Positions 55,082 through 64,000 of a DNA stretch of 64,000 nt are shown one piece after another (the stretch's first letter is position 1; the number at the start of each line of letters is the position of its first letter). The notes beneath the pieces were generated by a model. That model worked only from the letters and a program-made list of their open reading frames with translations, made no database searches and had not been told where the DNA came from. The translations under genes were made by a program, and so were the position numbers. Source of the DNA: Papio anubis (taxonomy: Eukaryota > Chordata > Mammalia > Primates > Cercopithecidae); assembly GCF_008728515.1 (NCBI RefSeq), contig NC_044995.1, forward strand, positions 13,589,104 to 13,653,103, in the 5' to 3' direction.

Positions 55082-55998
55082 GAAACCAGAAAATAACAAA
55101 TGGTGGTGGCAATGCAAAATTATGTAACTACTATGGAAAATAGTATGGTGGTCCCCAAAAAATTAAACATAGATTTACCACATCAGGCCAGGCACGGTGG
55201 CTCATGCCTATAATCCCAGCACTTTGAGAGGCCAAGGAGGGTGGATCACGAGGTCAGGAGTTCAAGACCAGCCTGGTCAACATGGTAAAACCCTGTCTCT
55301 ACTGAAAATACAAAAATTAGCCAGGTGTTGTGGCTCCCAGCTACTCAGGAGGCTGAGGCAGAAGAATTGCTTGAATCCGGGAGACAGAGGTTGCAGTGAG
55401 CCGAGATTGCGCCACTGCATTCCAGCCTGGTGGGCAACAGAGCAAGAATCTATCTAAAAAAAAAAAAAAGAATAACCACATCATCCACCCGTTCTACAGG
55501 GTATATATCCAAAATAATTGAAAGCATGGTCTTGAAGAGAGAGTTGTATAACCACGCTTATGATCATTGCAGCATCATTCAGCATGTGCATCACAATAGC
55601 CAAGAGGCAAAAGTAACCCAAGTGTCCATCAACCAATGAATAGATCAACATTTGGATCTATCCATACAATGAAATATTATTCAACCTTAAAAAGGAAGGA
55701 AATTCTGACACACGCTGTAACATGGATGAACCTTGAGGACATTATGCTACGTGAAATAAGCCAGTCCCAAAATGACAAATATTGTATGATTTCACTTATA
55801 CGTAGTATCTAGAGTAGTCAAATTCATAGAAATAGGAAGTAGAATGGTGGTGGCTGGGGACTGGGAAGAGGGAAAGGAGGAACTGTTTAATGAGTATAGA
55901 ATTTCAGTTTTGCAAAATGAAAAAGTTCTGGAGATTGATTCCACGATAATGTGAATATACTTAACATTACTGAATTGCACACTTAGAAATGATTAAGG
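55080..55998 (+). mobile_element. L1M LINE 3' end split by an Alu
   Basis: ATGGAAAATAGTATGGTGGT before the Alu; GGGTATATATCCAAAATAAT, GAATAGATCAACATTTGG and ATTACTGAATTGCACACTT after it. Confidence 0.8.
55186..55472 (+). repeat. Alu inside L1M
   Basis: CAGGCCAGGCACGGTGGCTC to poly-A. A short stretch of the right arm is missing. Confidence 0.94.
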
Positions 55999-56000
55999 TG

Positions 56001-56624
56001 GGCCGGGTGCGGTGGCTCACACCTGTAATCCCAGCACTTTGGGAGGCTAAGACGGGCAGATCACCTGAGGTCAGGAGTTTGAGACCAGCCTGGCCAACAT
56101 AAAGTGAAACCCTGTCTCTACTAAAAAAGACAAAAATTAGCTGGTTGTGGTGGAACACGCCTGTAGTCCCAGCTACTTGGGAAGCTGAGGCAGGAAAATC
56201 CCTTGAACCTGGGAATCGGAGGTTGCAATGAACTGAGATGGCGCCACTGCACTCCAGCCTGGGCCACAGAACAAGACTGTGTCTCTCAATAAAATAAAAT
56301 AAAATAAAATAAAATAAAATGGCGGGCCATGGTGGCTCACGCCTGTAATCTCAGCACTTTGGGAGGGCAAGGTGGGTGGATCACCAGAGGTCAGGAGTTC
56401 GAGACCAGCCTGGCCAACATAGTGAAACCCCGTCTCCTAAAAATACAAAAATTAGCCAGGCGTGTAATCCCAGCTACCGGGGTGGGAGTCAGGGGCTGAG
56501 GCAGGACAATCCCTTGAACCTGGGAGGTAGACGTTGTAGTGAGCCAAGATCGTGCCACTGTGCTCCAGCCTGGGCAACAGAGCGAGACTCTGTCTCAAAA
56601 TAAATAAATAATAAATAAATAAAC
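56001..56624 (+). repeat. Two tandem Alus with (AAAAT)n linker
   Basis: Copies 56001-56290 and 56322-56600; pentamers 56288-56320. 56625-56943 is unique. Confidence 0.94.
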
Positions 56625-56943
56625 CAAAAAACAGCTCATTCAGGTGTTCAACAGAATCAGCTACTTGCAGTTATAGAACTGAGGCCCCCACTTTCTTGCT
56701 GGCTCTTGTCTCAGGTCACTCTTGGCCCCTAGAGGCTACTCTTAGGTCTTTTCCACCTGATTCCTTCAATGTTCAAGCCCGCAATGCCGCATCAAACCCT
56801 TTTCATGCTTCAAATCTAACTTCCCCTTCTGCTACCAGCAAGAGAAAACATTCTACTTTTAAAGGGCTTGTGTGAGTAGATTAAGCCCACCAAGATGATC
56901 TCCCTGTTGATGAACTCAAAGTGAAATTGATAATCGGTAATCT

Positions 56944-57233
56944 TGTTTTTTTTGTTTGTTTGTTTTTGAGACGGAGTTTCACTCTTGTTGTCCAGGGTAG
57001 AGTGCAATGGTGCAATCTTGGCTCACCACAACCTTCACCTCCCGGGTTCAAGCGGTTCTCCTGTCTCAGCCTCCCAAGTAGCTGGGATTGCAGGCATGAG
57101 CCATCACACCCGGCTAATTTTGTATTTTTAGTAGAGATGGGGTTTCTCCATGTTGATCAGGCTGGTCTTGAACTCCCAACCTCAGGTGATACCCCCGCCT
57201 CAGCCTCCCAAAAATAAGCCACTGCGCCCGGCT
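56944..57233 (-). repeat. Alu
   Basis: GTTTGTTTTTGAGACGGAGT to CACTGCGCCCGGC; a short deletion near 57210. Confidence 0.93.
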
Positions 57234-57607
57234 GAAATTGGTAATCTTAAATTAGAAGCTAATGTTAATCTCCTTTGGCAATACCCTCACAAAACACACC
57301 CAGGATCAATACTTTGCATCCTTCAATCCAATCAAATTGACACTCAGTATTAACCATCACACCCCACCCCCAAATCCTGATTCACAGTCCTGAATTGTTT
57401 TATGCCACCAAGTTTTGGGGGGAAATATGTCACACAGCCACAGTAACTGAACCCTCAATTTCTTCCTCTCTACTCTCCAGCTCCCCTGCTTCTCCCTTTT
57501 GCTCTCCCAACCCTTCCCAACTCCCTGCATTAAATTCCTTCTGTTGAAATGCCTAGGGTAACTTGTCTTTCTGACCGATCCTTATTGATCCATTTCTTCT
57601 TTTTCTT

Positions 57608-57702
57608 TTCCCCTTTTTCAAACCCCATATTTTCACCATGCCCCCCTTTTCAAACCCCGTATTTTTTTCATTTCCCCCTTCTCAAACCCCATATTTGTCC
57701 AG
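57608..57702 (+). repeat. Three-copy tandem repeat of about 30-40 bases
   Basis: TTCAAACCCCATATTTTCACC, TTCAAACCCCGTATTTTTTTC and CTCAAACCCCATATTTGTCC follow each other, separated by C5/T4 runs. The rest of 57234-58077 is unique. Confidence 0.85.
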
Positions 57703-58077
57703 ACTCTGGGGCAGCCATGATCCATAGGAGAGACGAACATTTCTCAACCCCAGGGACTGAATCTTGATTAGGTGAAGTCAATCATGATAAGTCTATCATC
57801 TTGCCAGGGATTGGCTGGCTCAATATTGGCCAAGGAGGTATGAGGGGAAGTCTGCTAGGGGATGGGGCTTCTGGAAAGACAAGGATGAGAGGTCCCCCAC
57901 TTCTGGCTTTGGATATGGTTGTACGAGGCCATGATGCTGCAGCTATGGCCATCATCATGGAAACATGCAGAGGACAGCAGAGGAGAAAGATAGTTTCTCA
58001 ATGTTTCCTTTGAATCGCTGAATTACTGACCTCTGGATACCCTCTGCTGTACCTCCATTTGTATAACATTAACTTCT

Positions 58078-58645
58078 TTCTTTCTCCTGCCTCCCTCCCT
58101 TGCTTCCTTCTCCCTCCATCTTTCTTTCTTTCTTTTTCTTTCTTTCTCTTTCTTTTCTCTTTTTCTTTTTCTTTCCTTCTTTTCTTTCTTTTTCTTTCTT
58201 TCTCTTTGTTTCCTTCCTTCCTTCCTTTACTTTCTTCCTTCCTTCCTTTTTCTTTCTTTCCCTCCCTCCTTTCCTTCCTTTCTTCTTCCCTCCCTCCCTC
58301 CTTCCTTCTTTCCTTTCTTTCTTCTTCCCTCCCTCCTTTCTTTCTTTCCTTTCTTTCTTTTTCTGTCTTTCTTTCCTTCCTTCCTTCCTTTCCTTTCTTC
58401 CTTCCTTTCTTTTTCTTTCTTTTTCTTTCTTTCCCTCCCTCCCTTTCTTCCTTTCTTCTTCCCTCCCTCCCTCCTTCCTTCCTTGCTTCCTTTCTTTCTT
58501 CTTCCCTCCCTCCTTTCTTTCTTTCCTTCTTCTTTCTCTCTCTTTCTCTCTTTCTTTCTCTTTCTTTCATTTCTTTCTTTCTCTTTCCCTTCCTCCCTCC
58601 CTCCATCCCTTCCTTCCTTTCTTTTTTCTCCCTTTTTCTCGTTCT
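58078..58645. repeat. Large TTCC/TTTC polypyrimidine microsatellite
   Basis: About 570 bases with almost no purine on the + strand, mixing TTTC, TTCC and TCCC units. It is a GGAA/GAAA array on the - strand. Confidence 0.97.
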
Positions 58646-58937
58646 TTTTTTTTTTTTTTTTTTTTTTTGAGACAGGGTCTCACTCCGTAGCCCACGCTGG
58701 AGTGCAGTGACACAATCATAGCTCACTACAGCCTTGAACTTCTGGCCTCAAGTGATCCTCCTGCCTCACCCTCTCAAGTAGCCACCACCATGCTAGGCTA
58801 ACTTTTCAATGTTTTGTGGAGATGGGCTCTCGCTGTATTGCCCAGACTGGTCTTGAACTCCTGGCCTTAAGCAATCCTCCTACCTCAGACTCCTAAAATC
58901 ACACGTGATTACAGGCGTGAACCACTGCGTCTGGTCC
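58646..58937 (-). repeat. Alu (J-like)
   Basis: Poly-T, GAGACAGGGTCTCACTCCGT to GAACCACTGCGTCTGG. Confidence 0.93.
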
Positions 58938-58954
58938 ACATTAACTGTTTCTTA

Positions 58955-59330
58955 CTGTATCTGCCTTGGAGCCTTTGCCTTTGCAGTTCCCTGTGCCTGG
59001 AATGCCCCCCTCCCCCTCCTCAGACACCTGCATGGTCTTCTCCCTTGCCTCACTTAGGTCTTTATTCGAACGTCACCTTACTGAGGCTCTTACTCACCAT
59101 ATATAAGATCATACCTCTTTGGCAGCATTGCCCATTCTCCTTCCCTGCACTATGATTCCTTCCTAGTACTCACTGATGTGTGATGTATGATAGGTGATAT
59201 TTATTTATTATGTGTGTCCTCCACTAAAACACAACCTCCATGAGAGCAGAGAATTTTGTCTGTATCACAAGTGTCTCACTTACAAAAAGATGCATAGCTT
59301 GTGACTGATAAAGATTTGTTAGATGAATGT
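58955..59330 (+). repeat. L2 LINE 3' end
   Basis: TGCCTGGAATGCCCCCCTCC, ACCTCCATGAGAGCAGAG and TTTGTTAGATGAATG follow the L2 end. Confidence 0.7.
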
Positions 59331-59382
59331 TAAATAAATTGTTTCTGTTCTTTTGGCTGGGCTTTCTGTTACTTTCAGTTTT

Positions 59383-59676
59383 TGTTTTTGAGATGGAGTC
59401 TCGCTCTGTTGCCCAGGCTGGAGTGCAGTGGTGCGATCTCAGCTCACTGCAACCTCTGCCTCCCAGGTTCAAGTGATTCTCCTGCCTCAGCTTCCTGAGT
59501 AACTGGGAACACAGGCACCCACCACCATGACCCGCAAATAATTTTTTGTATTTTTAATAGAGACAGGGGTTTCATCATGTTAGCCAGGCTGGTCTAAAAC
59601 TCCTGACCTCAAGTAATCTGCCCGCCTCAGCCTCCCAGAGTGCTGGGATAAGAGGCGTGAGTCACTGCGCCCGGCG
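59383..59676 (-). repeat. Alu, with a 36-base Alu end fragment at 59783
   Basis: GAGATGGAGTCTCGCTCTGT to GTCACTGCGCCCGGC. A stray CACTGGGATTACAGGCGTG end lies at 59783-59818. 59819-60369 is unique. Confidence 0.93.
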
Positions 59677-60369
59677 GGGGCGGTCTCTTTCAAGCACCCT
59701 AGAGCCACGCCATCTAATCTGTCTGGTGCATGGCCTGGAGTGGTTTCTTAGGTAGCCCTCTCTCCCACTGTCAGCCCCCGGTCACTGGGATTACAGGCGT
59801 GAGCCACCACGCCCAGCCACTTTCAGCAGAAAGCAAACGGTTCCTGGCATTGTGCCTATGGTGAGCTCCCCAGTGTCACCTCTCCGCTCAGTCCTCTGAG
59901 TTCAGTTCTAGATGCAGCATTTGGTCTTATGCCCACCCTGGCTCCCAGACACTGTTGTCGGTATGTCCCCTCCAGGTTCCCCAGTTGAAGAGGCTTTACC
60001 TCCTCTAGCCCCAGAGGAAAGAGGACCACATCAGGTCCCTCTTTGAGGTTAAAACGTCAGAAAAAGGAAACTCAGACCACTTGGCATTGTGACATGTGAT
60101 TCATTCAGATCTGGTTACAGCTGGGAGATTGAGCCCACACAGAAGAGGGGCTCTTCACCCCACCCAAGCCCCCTGCCGGGTCTTGGCCCACGGTAGGGGT
60201 GGAGGAGGCTGCCCTGAAAACCTTGGAAGCGGGTGTATTGGATCCTCAAGCCCCACCTTGGCTGCCCAGGATTTTGCTAGACCCCAAAGAGGGAGAACGA
60301 AAGAGGAGAAGTGGCTTGTCAGTGTGTGGTAGAAGAGACACATCCCTGGTGTCCGGGAGCAGCCGGATG

Positions 60370-60770
60370 TTGGGGACTCCCTCGTTTGAAGAAGGAGGCT
60401 TAGTCTTTGAGGCCCCCTGATCTAAAGGAAAGAATGTGTAGCTATGGGGATGTCCCTAACGTCTCTAACCTGAGGAAGAAGAACAGCCCTCTTCTGAGAG
60501 AGGAGGTTTGGCCTTGGGGAAAGTGCTAATCAGAGGGGGGAGGTACAGCGCCCCCCCCCCCCTTAGCTGAGCAGAGGTCTGATCTCAGCAGGGGGTGAGT
60601 GGCCTTAGTCTGAGGGGGGAAGACACACCCTAGGCTGATGGAGGCATGGCCTTTGGGGCCCTGGTGGGAGGAAAGAGGACTTAGCCTTGAGTAAGCCCTG
60701 AGTCTGGAGCAAAAGGTCTGGCTTTGGGAAGCGCTAGTCTGAGGGAGGAAGATCACCCCTACTTCCTGAG
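60370..60770. repeat. Degenerate repeat with GGCTTAGTCTGAGGGAGG-like core
   Basis: Diverged units of about 45-65 bases recur: GGCTTAGTCTTTGAGG (60397), GGTTTGGCCTTGGGG (60507), GGCCTTAGTCTGAGG (60602), GGACTTAGCCTTGAG (60678) and GGTCTGGCTTTGGGAAG (60715). A run of 14 C lies at 60550-60563. No known family was recognised. Confidence 0.5.
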
Positions 60771-60879
60771 TTCCTCACCAGAAGCTTCCAGGTCCGCGCA
60801 TTGCCCCAGCAGAGGGGAGCCAGGGCACCATCTAGCAACGTGCCGAACAAGCAGGAGGAGGGGGCCTCCTGGACAGCAG

Positions 60880-61215
60880 GGTGGTCCAGGCGGGATTCCT
60901 TAGGACAGCGTCGCGGTCGCCAGGACTACCGCCAGAACCGGCAGGGTGGGCGCGCGGCGCCCGAGCGGCAGTGGGACTCTAGGACGGCGCGGCGGCCGGG
61001 GCTGCAGTGGCTGGACAGCCGATGTCTCGATGTCTCGGGAGCACCGAGAGCCCGTGGGTCCAGTCCGGGGCGCTGCACAGGTCTCGGGAGCCGCAGCCGC
61101 GTACGCTCACGTTCCAGCCGCCTGCGGAGACGGAGACAGGGTGCAAGGAGGGGACGTGGGGGCGCGCTCAGGCAGAGTGCCTTGCACACTCAGTGTCCGC
61201 GAGCCCCTCGAGTCC
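60880..61215. promoter_or_regulatory. CpG island with no assigned gene
   Basis: Dense CpG and GC (for example GGGCGCGCGGCGCCCGAGC at 60947) in an otherwise GC-moderate, Alu-rich region. Frames through it are open only by composition. No known gene start is expected between IRGC and PLAUR. Confidence 0.6.
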
Positions 61216-61359
61216 ATGTCCTTCGTGAAAGCTCATGAGGAATGTTCTTTTCCTTGAGCTGGAGGCTGGTCACCGCTGTCTCTCTCATTGTCACTCCTTC
61301 TACCTTACACGTATGTTACAGGTGTGTTTTCACTTGTGTGCAATGTTTGTTTCCTTTTT

Positions 61360-61360
<1 letters not shown>

Positions 61361-61399
<39 letters not shown>

Positions 61400-61676
61400 G
61401 AGACAGGGTCTCACTCTGTCACCCAGGCGGGAGTGCAGTGGCACAGTCATGGCTCACTGCAGCCTTGACCTCCTGGGCTCTGGTGATCCTGCCACCCCAG
61501 CCTCCTGAGTTGCTGCGACTACAGGTTGTACCACCAGGCCCAGCTAATTATTTTGACAATTTTTGGTAGAGAGAGGGTCAGCCTCTGTTGCCCAGGCTGG
61601 TCTCAAACTTCCAGGCTCAAGCGATCCTGGCCTCCTAGAGTGCTGGGATTACAGGTGTGAGCCACCACACCTGGCC
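61361..61676 (-). repeat. Alu (J-like)
   Basis: A 36-base T run, then GAGACAGGGTCTCACTCTGT to GAGCCACCACACCTGGCC. Confidence 0.93.
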
Positions 61677-61804
61677 CAGAACATTTTAAATTACACACGC
61701 GTCTTACATTACATTTCTTTCAGACAGCACTGATATAGTTTAGTGGATTATCTTATTCAATTCTCTCAACAGTCTTAGGACTTAGCGACTGTTGTTATTC
61801 CCCT

Positions 61805-62430
61805 GTTTTTTGTTGTTGTTTGTTTGTTTGAGACAGAGTCCTGTCGCCCAGGTTGGAGTGCAGTGGTGCGATCTCGACTCACCAAACCTCTGCCTCCCGG
61901 GTTCAAGCGAGTCTCCTGCCTCAGCCTCCCAAGTAGCTGGGATTACAGGCATGCATCACCACGCCTGGCTAATTTTGTATTTTTAGTAGAGATGGGGTTT
62001 CTCAATGTTGGTCAGGCTGGTCTTGAACTCACGACCTCAGATGATCTGCTCGCCTCAGCCTCCCAAAGTGCTGGGATTACAGGTGTGAGCCACCACGCCC
62101 GGCCTCCCCTGTTTTTGTTGTTGTTGTTGTTGTCGTTGTTTTGTTTTTGAGACGGAGTCTTGCTCTGTCGCCCAGGCTGGAGTGCAGTGGTATGATCTCA
62201 GCTCACTGCAAGTTCCGCCTCCTGAGTTCATGCCATTATCCTGCCTCAGCCTCCCGAGTAGCTGGGGCTACAGGCACCTGCCACCACGCTGGGCCAATTT
62301 TTTGTATTTTTAGTAAAGATGGGATTTCACCATGTTAGCCAGGATGGCTTCGATCTCCTGACCTCATGATCTGCCACCTTGGCCTCCCAAAGTGCTGGGA
62401 TTACCAGCGTGAGCCACCACATCCGGCCCT
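61805..62430 (-). repeat. Two tandem Alus
   Basis: Copies 61805-62104 and 62110-62428, joined by a GTTGTTGTTGTT run. Confidence 0.95.
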
Positions 62431-62439
62431 CCCCTGTTT

Positions 62440-62740
62440 TTTAAAGAACTTGTTGCATACCAAGTTATCCCCTTTTACAGATGGAGAAATTGAGGCACAG
62501 AGAGGCAAAGTCACCTGGTCAAGGTCACCCAGCTCATAGGTGGTGGATTCAGGATTTGAACCCAGGCAGCCTGGCCCTAGAGTCCTGTTCTCATGCCCTT
62601 TACTCTGTCACCTCCTTCATAAGTTCACTTTGTCCTCACAACGCCCTTCAAGGTGTGTGTCTACCATCCCCAATTACCAGAAGAGAAAACTGAGGCTCAA
62701 AGAGATAAAGTCCCTTGCCTTGAGCTACACAGAGTAAAGC
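62440..62740 (-). repeat. MIR SINEs
   Basis: TTTTACAGATGGAGAAATTG to TTTGAACCCAGGCAGCCTGG, then a second GAAAACTGAGGCTCAAAGAG. Confidence 0.75.
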
Positions 62741-62804
62741 ATGGAGGGGAAACTCCAAACTCAAGCACACCAGTGTCCAAATCCAGTGTGCTCAGGCTCA
62801 CTCA

Positions 62805-62914
62805 TGCATACACACATGTGCACACACATACATACACACACATGCTGTCCCCATTACCTTCACACACACATACACACACACAGACAGGCGTGTTGTCCCC
62901 ATTACCTTCTTCAC

Positions 62915-62947
<33 letters not shown>

Positions 62948-62965
62948 CACATGCTGTCCCCATTA
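62805..62965. repeat. CA-rich minisatellite carrying copies of a splice donor
   Basis: Three copies of TGCTGTCCCCATTACCTTC (62843, 62891 with one change, 62952) are separated by CA runs. On the - strand each copy reads as the GTAATGGGGACAGCA donor region of LU exon B. Confidence 0.75.
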
Positions 62966-62966
62966 C

Positions 62967-63570
62967 CTTCTTCAGACGTCAGGTCCAGCTGGACACACTC
63001 AGTTTCCCCACTGGGACACCGCATGTAGAAGGAGGAATTGCAGGGCTCCAAGGAGCTCCCAGGACATGTAGGACACAAGATCTCACTCAGAGTGTGTGAG
63101 GCCAGATGAGCTGCTGTGTAGAAGAGGATGAGGGTCAGTCAGAAGGAATCTCAGGACCTCCTGGAGCCCTCAGTGCACTCCTAGGCTCTACCACATTGTC
63201 ACGACCTTAATATTGTCACAACCTTGACATTGTCATGACCTTGATGGGATTTCCTCCCAAGCTGGGGTCAGGGTGCCTGAGGGCAGCCTGGTTGTGGATG
63301 GGGGTTGAGTGATGTTCCTTCCTGCATTCCTTCCCCAACTTTGCCTCCAGAGTCACCCACCACCTCCGTGGCCACCCGTCTGACTGCTTTCTGGTGACAG
63401 CATACCAAGAGGGGTGGGCCCCTGGCAGTTGCCTTGGCAACAGGTGGTGTTGACCCAGAAGCCAAAGCCAACGCCGTAGGTCAGGGCATAGATGGAGTTG
63501 CCAAATTTGCAGTCCTTGGAGGTCACACAGAAACCGTTTCTCCAGGAAACTGGGTTACCTTCTCCAAAGT
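62967..63570 (-). pseudogene. Two exons of a LY6/uPAR (LU) domain gene with a lost splice acceptor
   Basis: Exon A (63570-63406, 165 bases, phase 1 to 1, acceptor CTCTCTCCAG, donor GTATGC) encodes the second half of an LU domain: FCVTSKDC, then FWVNTTCCQGNCQ. Exon B (ending 62967, donor GTAATG) encodes the first half of the next LU domain: ILCPTCPGSSLEPC, then MRCPSGETEC. Cys spacing and phase-1 boundaries fit multi-domain LU proteins such as PLAUR relatives. The base pair that should be AG for a phase-1 entry into exon B (63085-63084) reads TG. The two nearby AGs (exon start 63081 or 63085) both shift the frame into a stop. The gene lies on the opposite strand to the expected PLAUR. Its 5' exons would lie beyond 64000 and no later exon was found. 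It is probably a pseudogene. The family member is unknown. Confidence 0.7.
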
Positions 63571-63738
63571 CTGGAGAGAGATGGAGGCCAGGCTAGTGAG
63601 GAAAGGCAATCACAACCCACCACCCAACCGAACTCCCCAAATCTCTCTGGGTATTTCCCTGATGGTATTCACTCTGCCTGAGATCTCCCCATAATACATC
63701 CAAAGCTGGTCATTGTTCATTAAGACACATGAAGTTCA

Positions 63739-64000
63739 GGCTGGGGGCAATGGTTCACGCCTATAATCCTAGCACTTTGGGACAGGAGGATCACTTGAAC
63801 CCATGAGTTCAAGAACAGCCTGGCCAACATAGTAGGACCCCCGCCTCTACAAAAAAATAAAATAAAATTAGCCAGAGATAGTGGTGCAGTCCCATCTACT
63901 TGGGAGGCTGAGGTGGGAGGGTCGCTTGAGCCCAGGAGGTCAAGGCTGCAGTGATCCAAGTTTGCACCACTGCACTCTATCCTGGGTGACAGAGTGAGAC
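63739..64000 (+). repeat. Alu cut by the window end
   Basis: GGCTGGGGGCAATGGTTCAC to GGTGACAGAGTGAGAC. The poly-A would lie beyond 64000. Confidence 0.93.

Noticed and set aside
58059..58670. 203-codon frame of Ser, Phe, Leu, Pro
   Set aside because: It is a polypyrimidine microsatellite read in frame. The opposite-strand frame of 242 codons (Lys, Glu, Arg) is the same array.
60801..61238. 145-codon frame in the second CpG island
   Set aside because: Arg/Gly-rich composition, no domain, no splice or conservation evidence. Kept only as a CpG island.
63434..63694. 86-codon + strand frame
   Set aside because: It is the antisense shadow of LU exon A, whose - strand cysteine pattern explains the openness.
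63000..64000. Start of PLAUR itself
   Set aside because: The LU exons are on the - strand, opposite to the orientation PLAUR should have here. In human, as I recall, PLAUR lies some 45 kb from IRGC, which would be past the window end.

Overview
The window is primate nuclear DNA, most likely from an Old World monkey. It is packed with Alu elements. Two of the younger copies (15987-16300 and 17765-18068) carry the AluYRa-type changes I associate with cercopithecids: GGCCGGATCTC in place of the human AluY form, and CTAG in place of CTAA before the T run. The gene content and order match the SMG9-IRGC interval of primate chromosome 19q13, read in reverse of the usual human orientation. I recall the outer neighbours as KCNN4 (before base 1) and PLAUR (beyond base 64000); neither is inside the window.

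Layout. 1-1140: intergenic, with a MIR and an Alu. 1140-2420: a CpG island with several NRF1-type palindromes, the SMG9 promoter. 2430-4960: SMG9 intron 1, built largely from a very degenerate tandem repeat with Alus and a hAT-type transposon inserted. 6136-25890: thirteen coding exons of SMG9 on the + strand. They join without a break into 520 codons, and every splice phase agrees. The 3' UTR runs to about 26340. 26640-27240: a second degenerate repeat. 28140-30360 (- strand): a decayed immunity-related GTPase (IRG) pseudogene split by a MIR that itself contains an MST-type LTR. 31130-34275: the RNase H and integrase parts of an old class I endogenous retrovirus, broken by four Alus and an AT array. 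37716-39107 (- strand): intact single-exon coding sequence of IRGC (463 aa). An upstream non-coding exon and a testis-style promoter are inferred near 41.5-41.7 kb. 43020-45412: an internally deleted Tigger1 DNA transposon broken by five Alus. 49.6-58.7 kb: Alu-associated GGAA/GAAA microsatellites and L1 fragments. 60.4-61.2 kb: a degenerate repeat next to a CpG island with no assigned gene. 62967-63570 (- strand): two exons of a LY6/uPAR (LU) domain gene with a lost splice acceptor.

Function. SMG9 is a housekeeping subunit of the SMG1 kinase complex in nonsense-mediated mRNA decay. IRGC is a testis-expressed IRG GTPase. The two are transcribed towards each other. The IRG pseudogene lies between them and shares IRGC's strand, which points to an ancestral IRG pair of which one member decayed. 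The LU exons lie on the PLAUR side and look like a decayed member of the LY6/uPAR cluster of this chromosome region.

Limits. Exon edges of SMG9 and IRGC were placed by reading frame plus splice consensus. Family names of older repeats come from memory of consensus sequences and were not checked by search.
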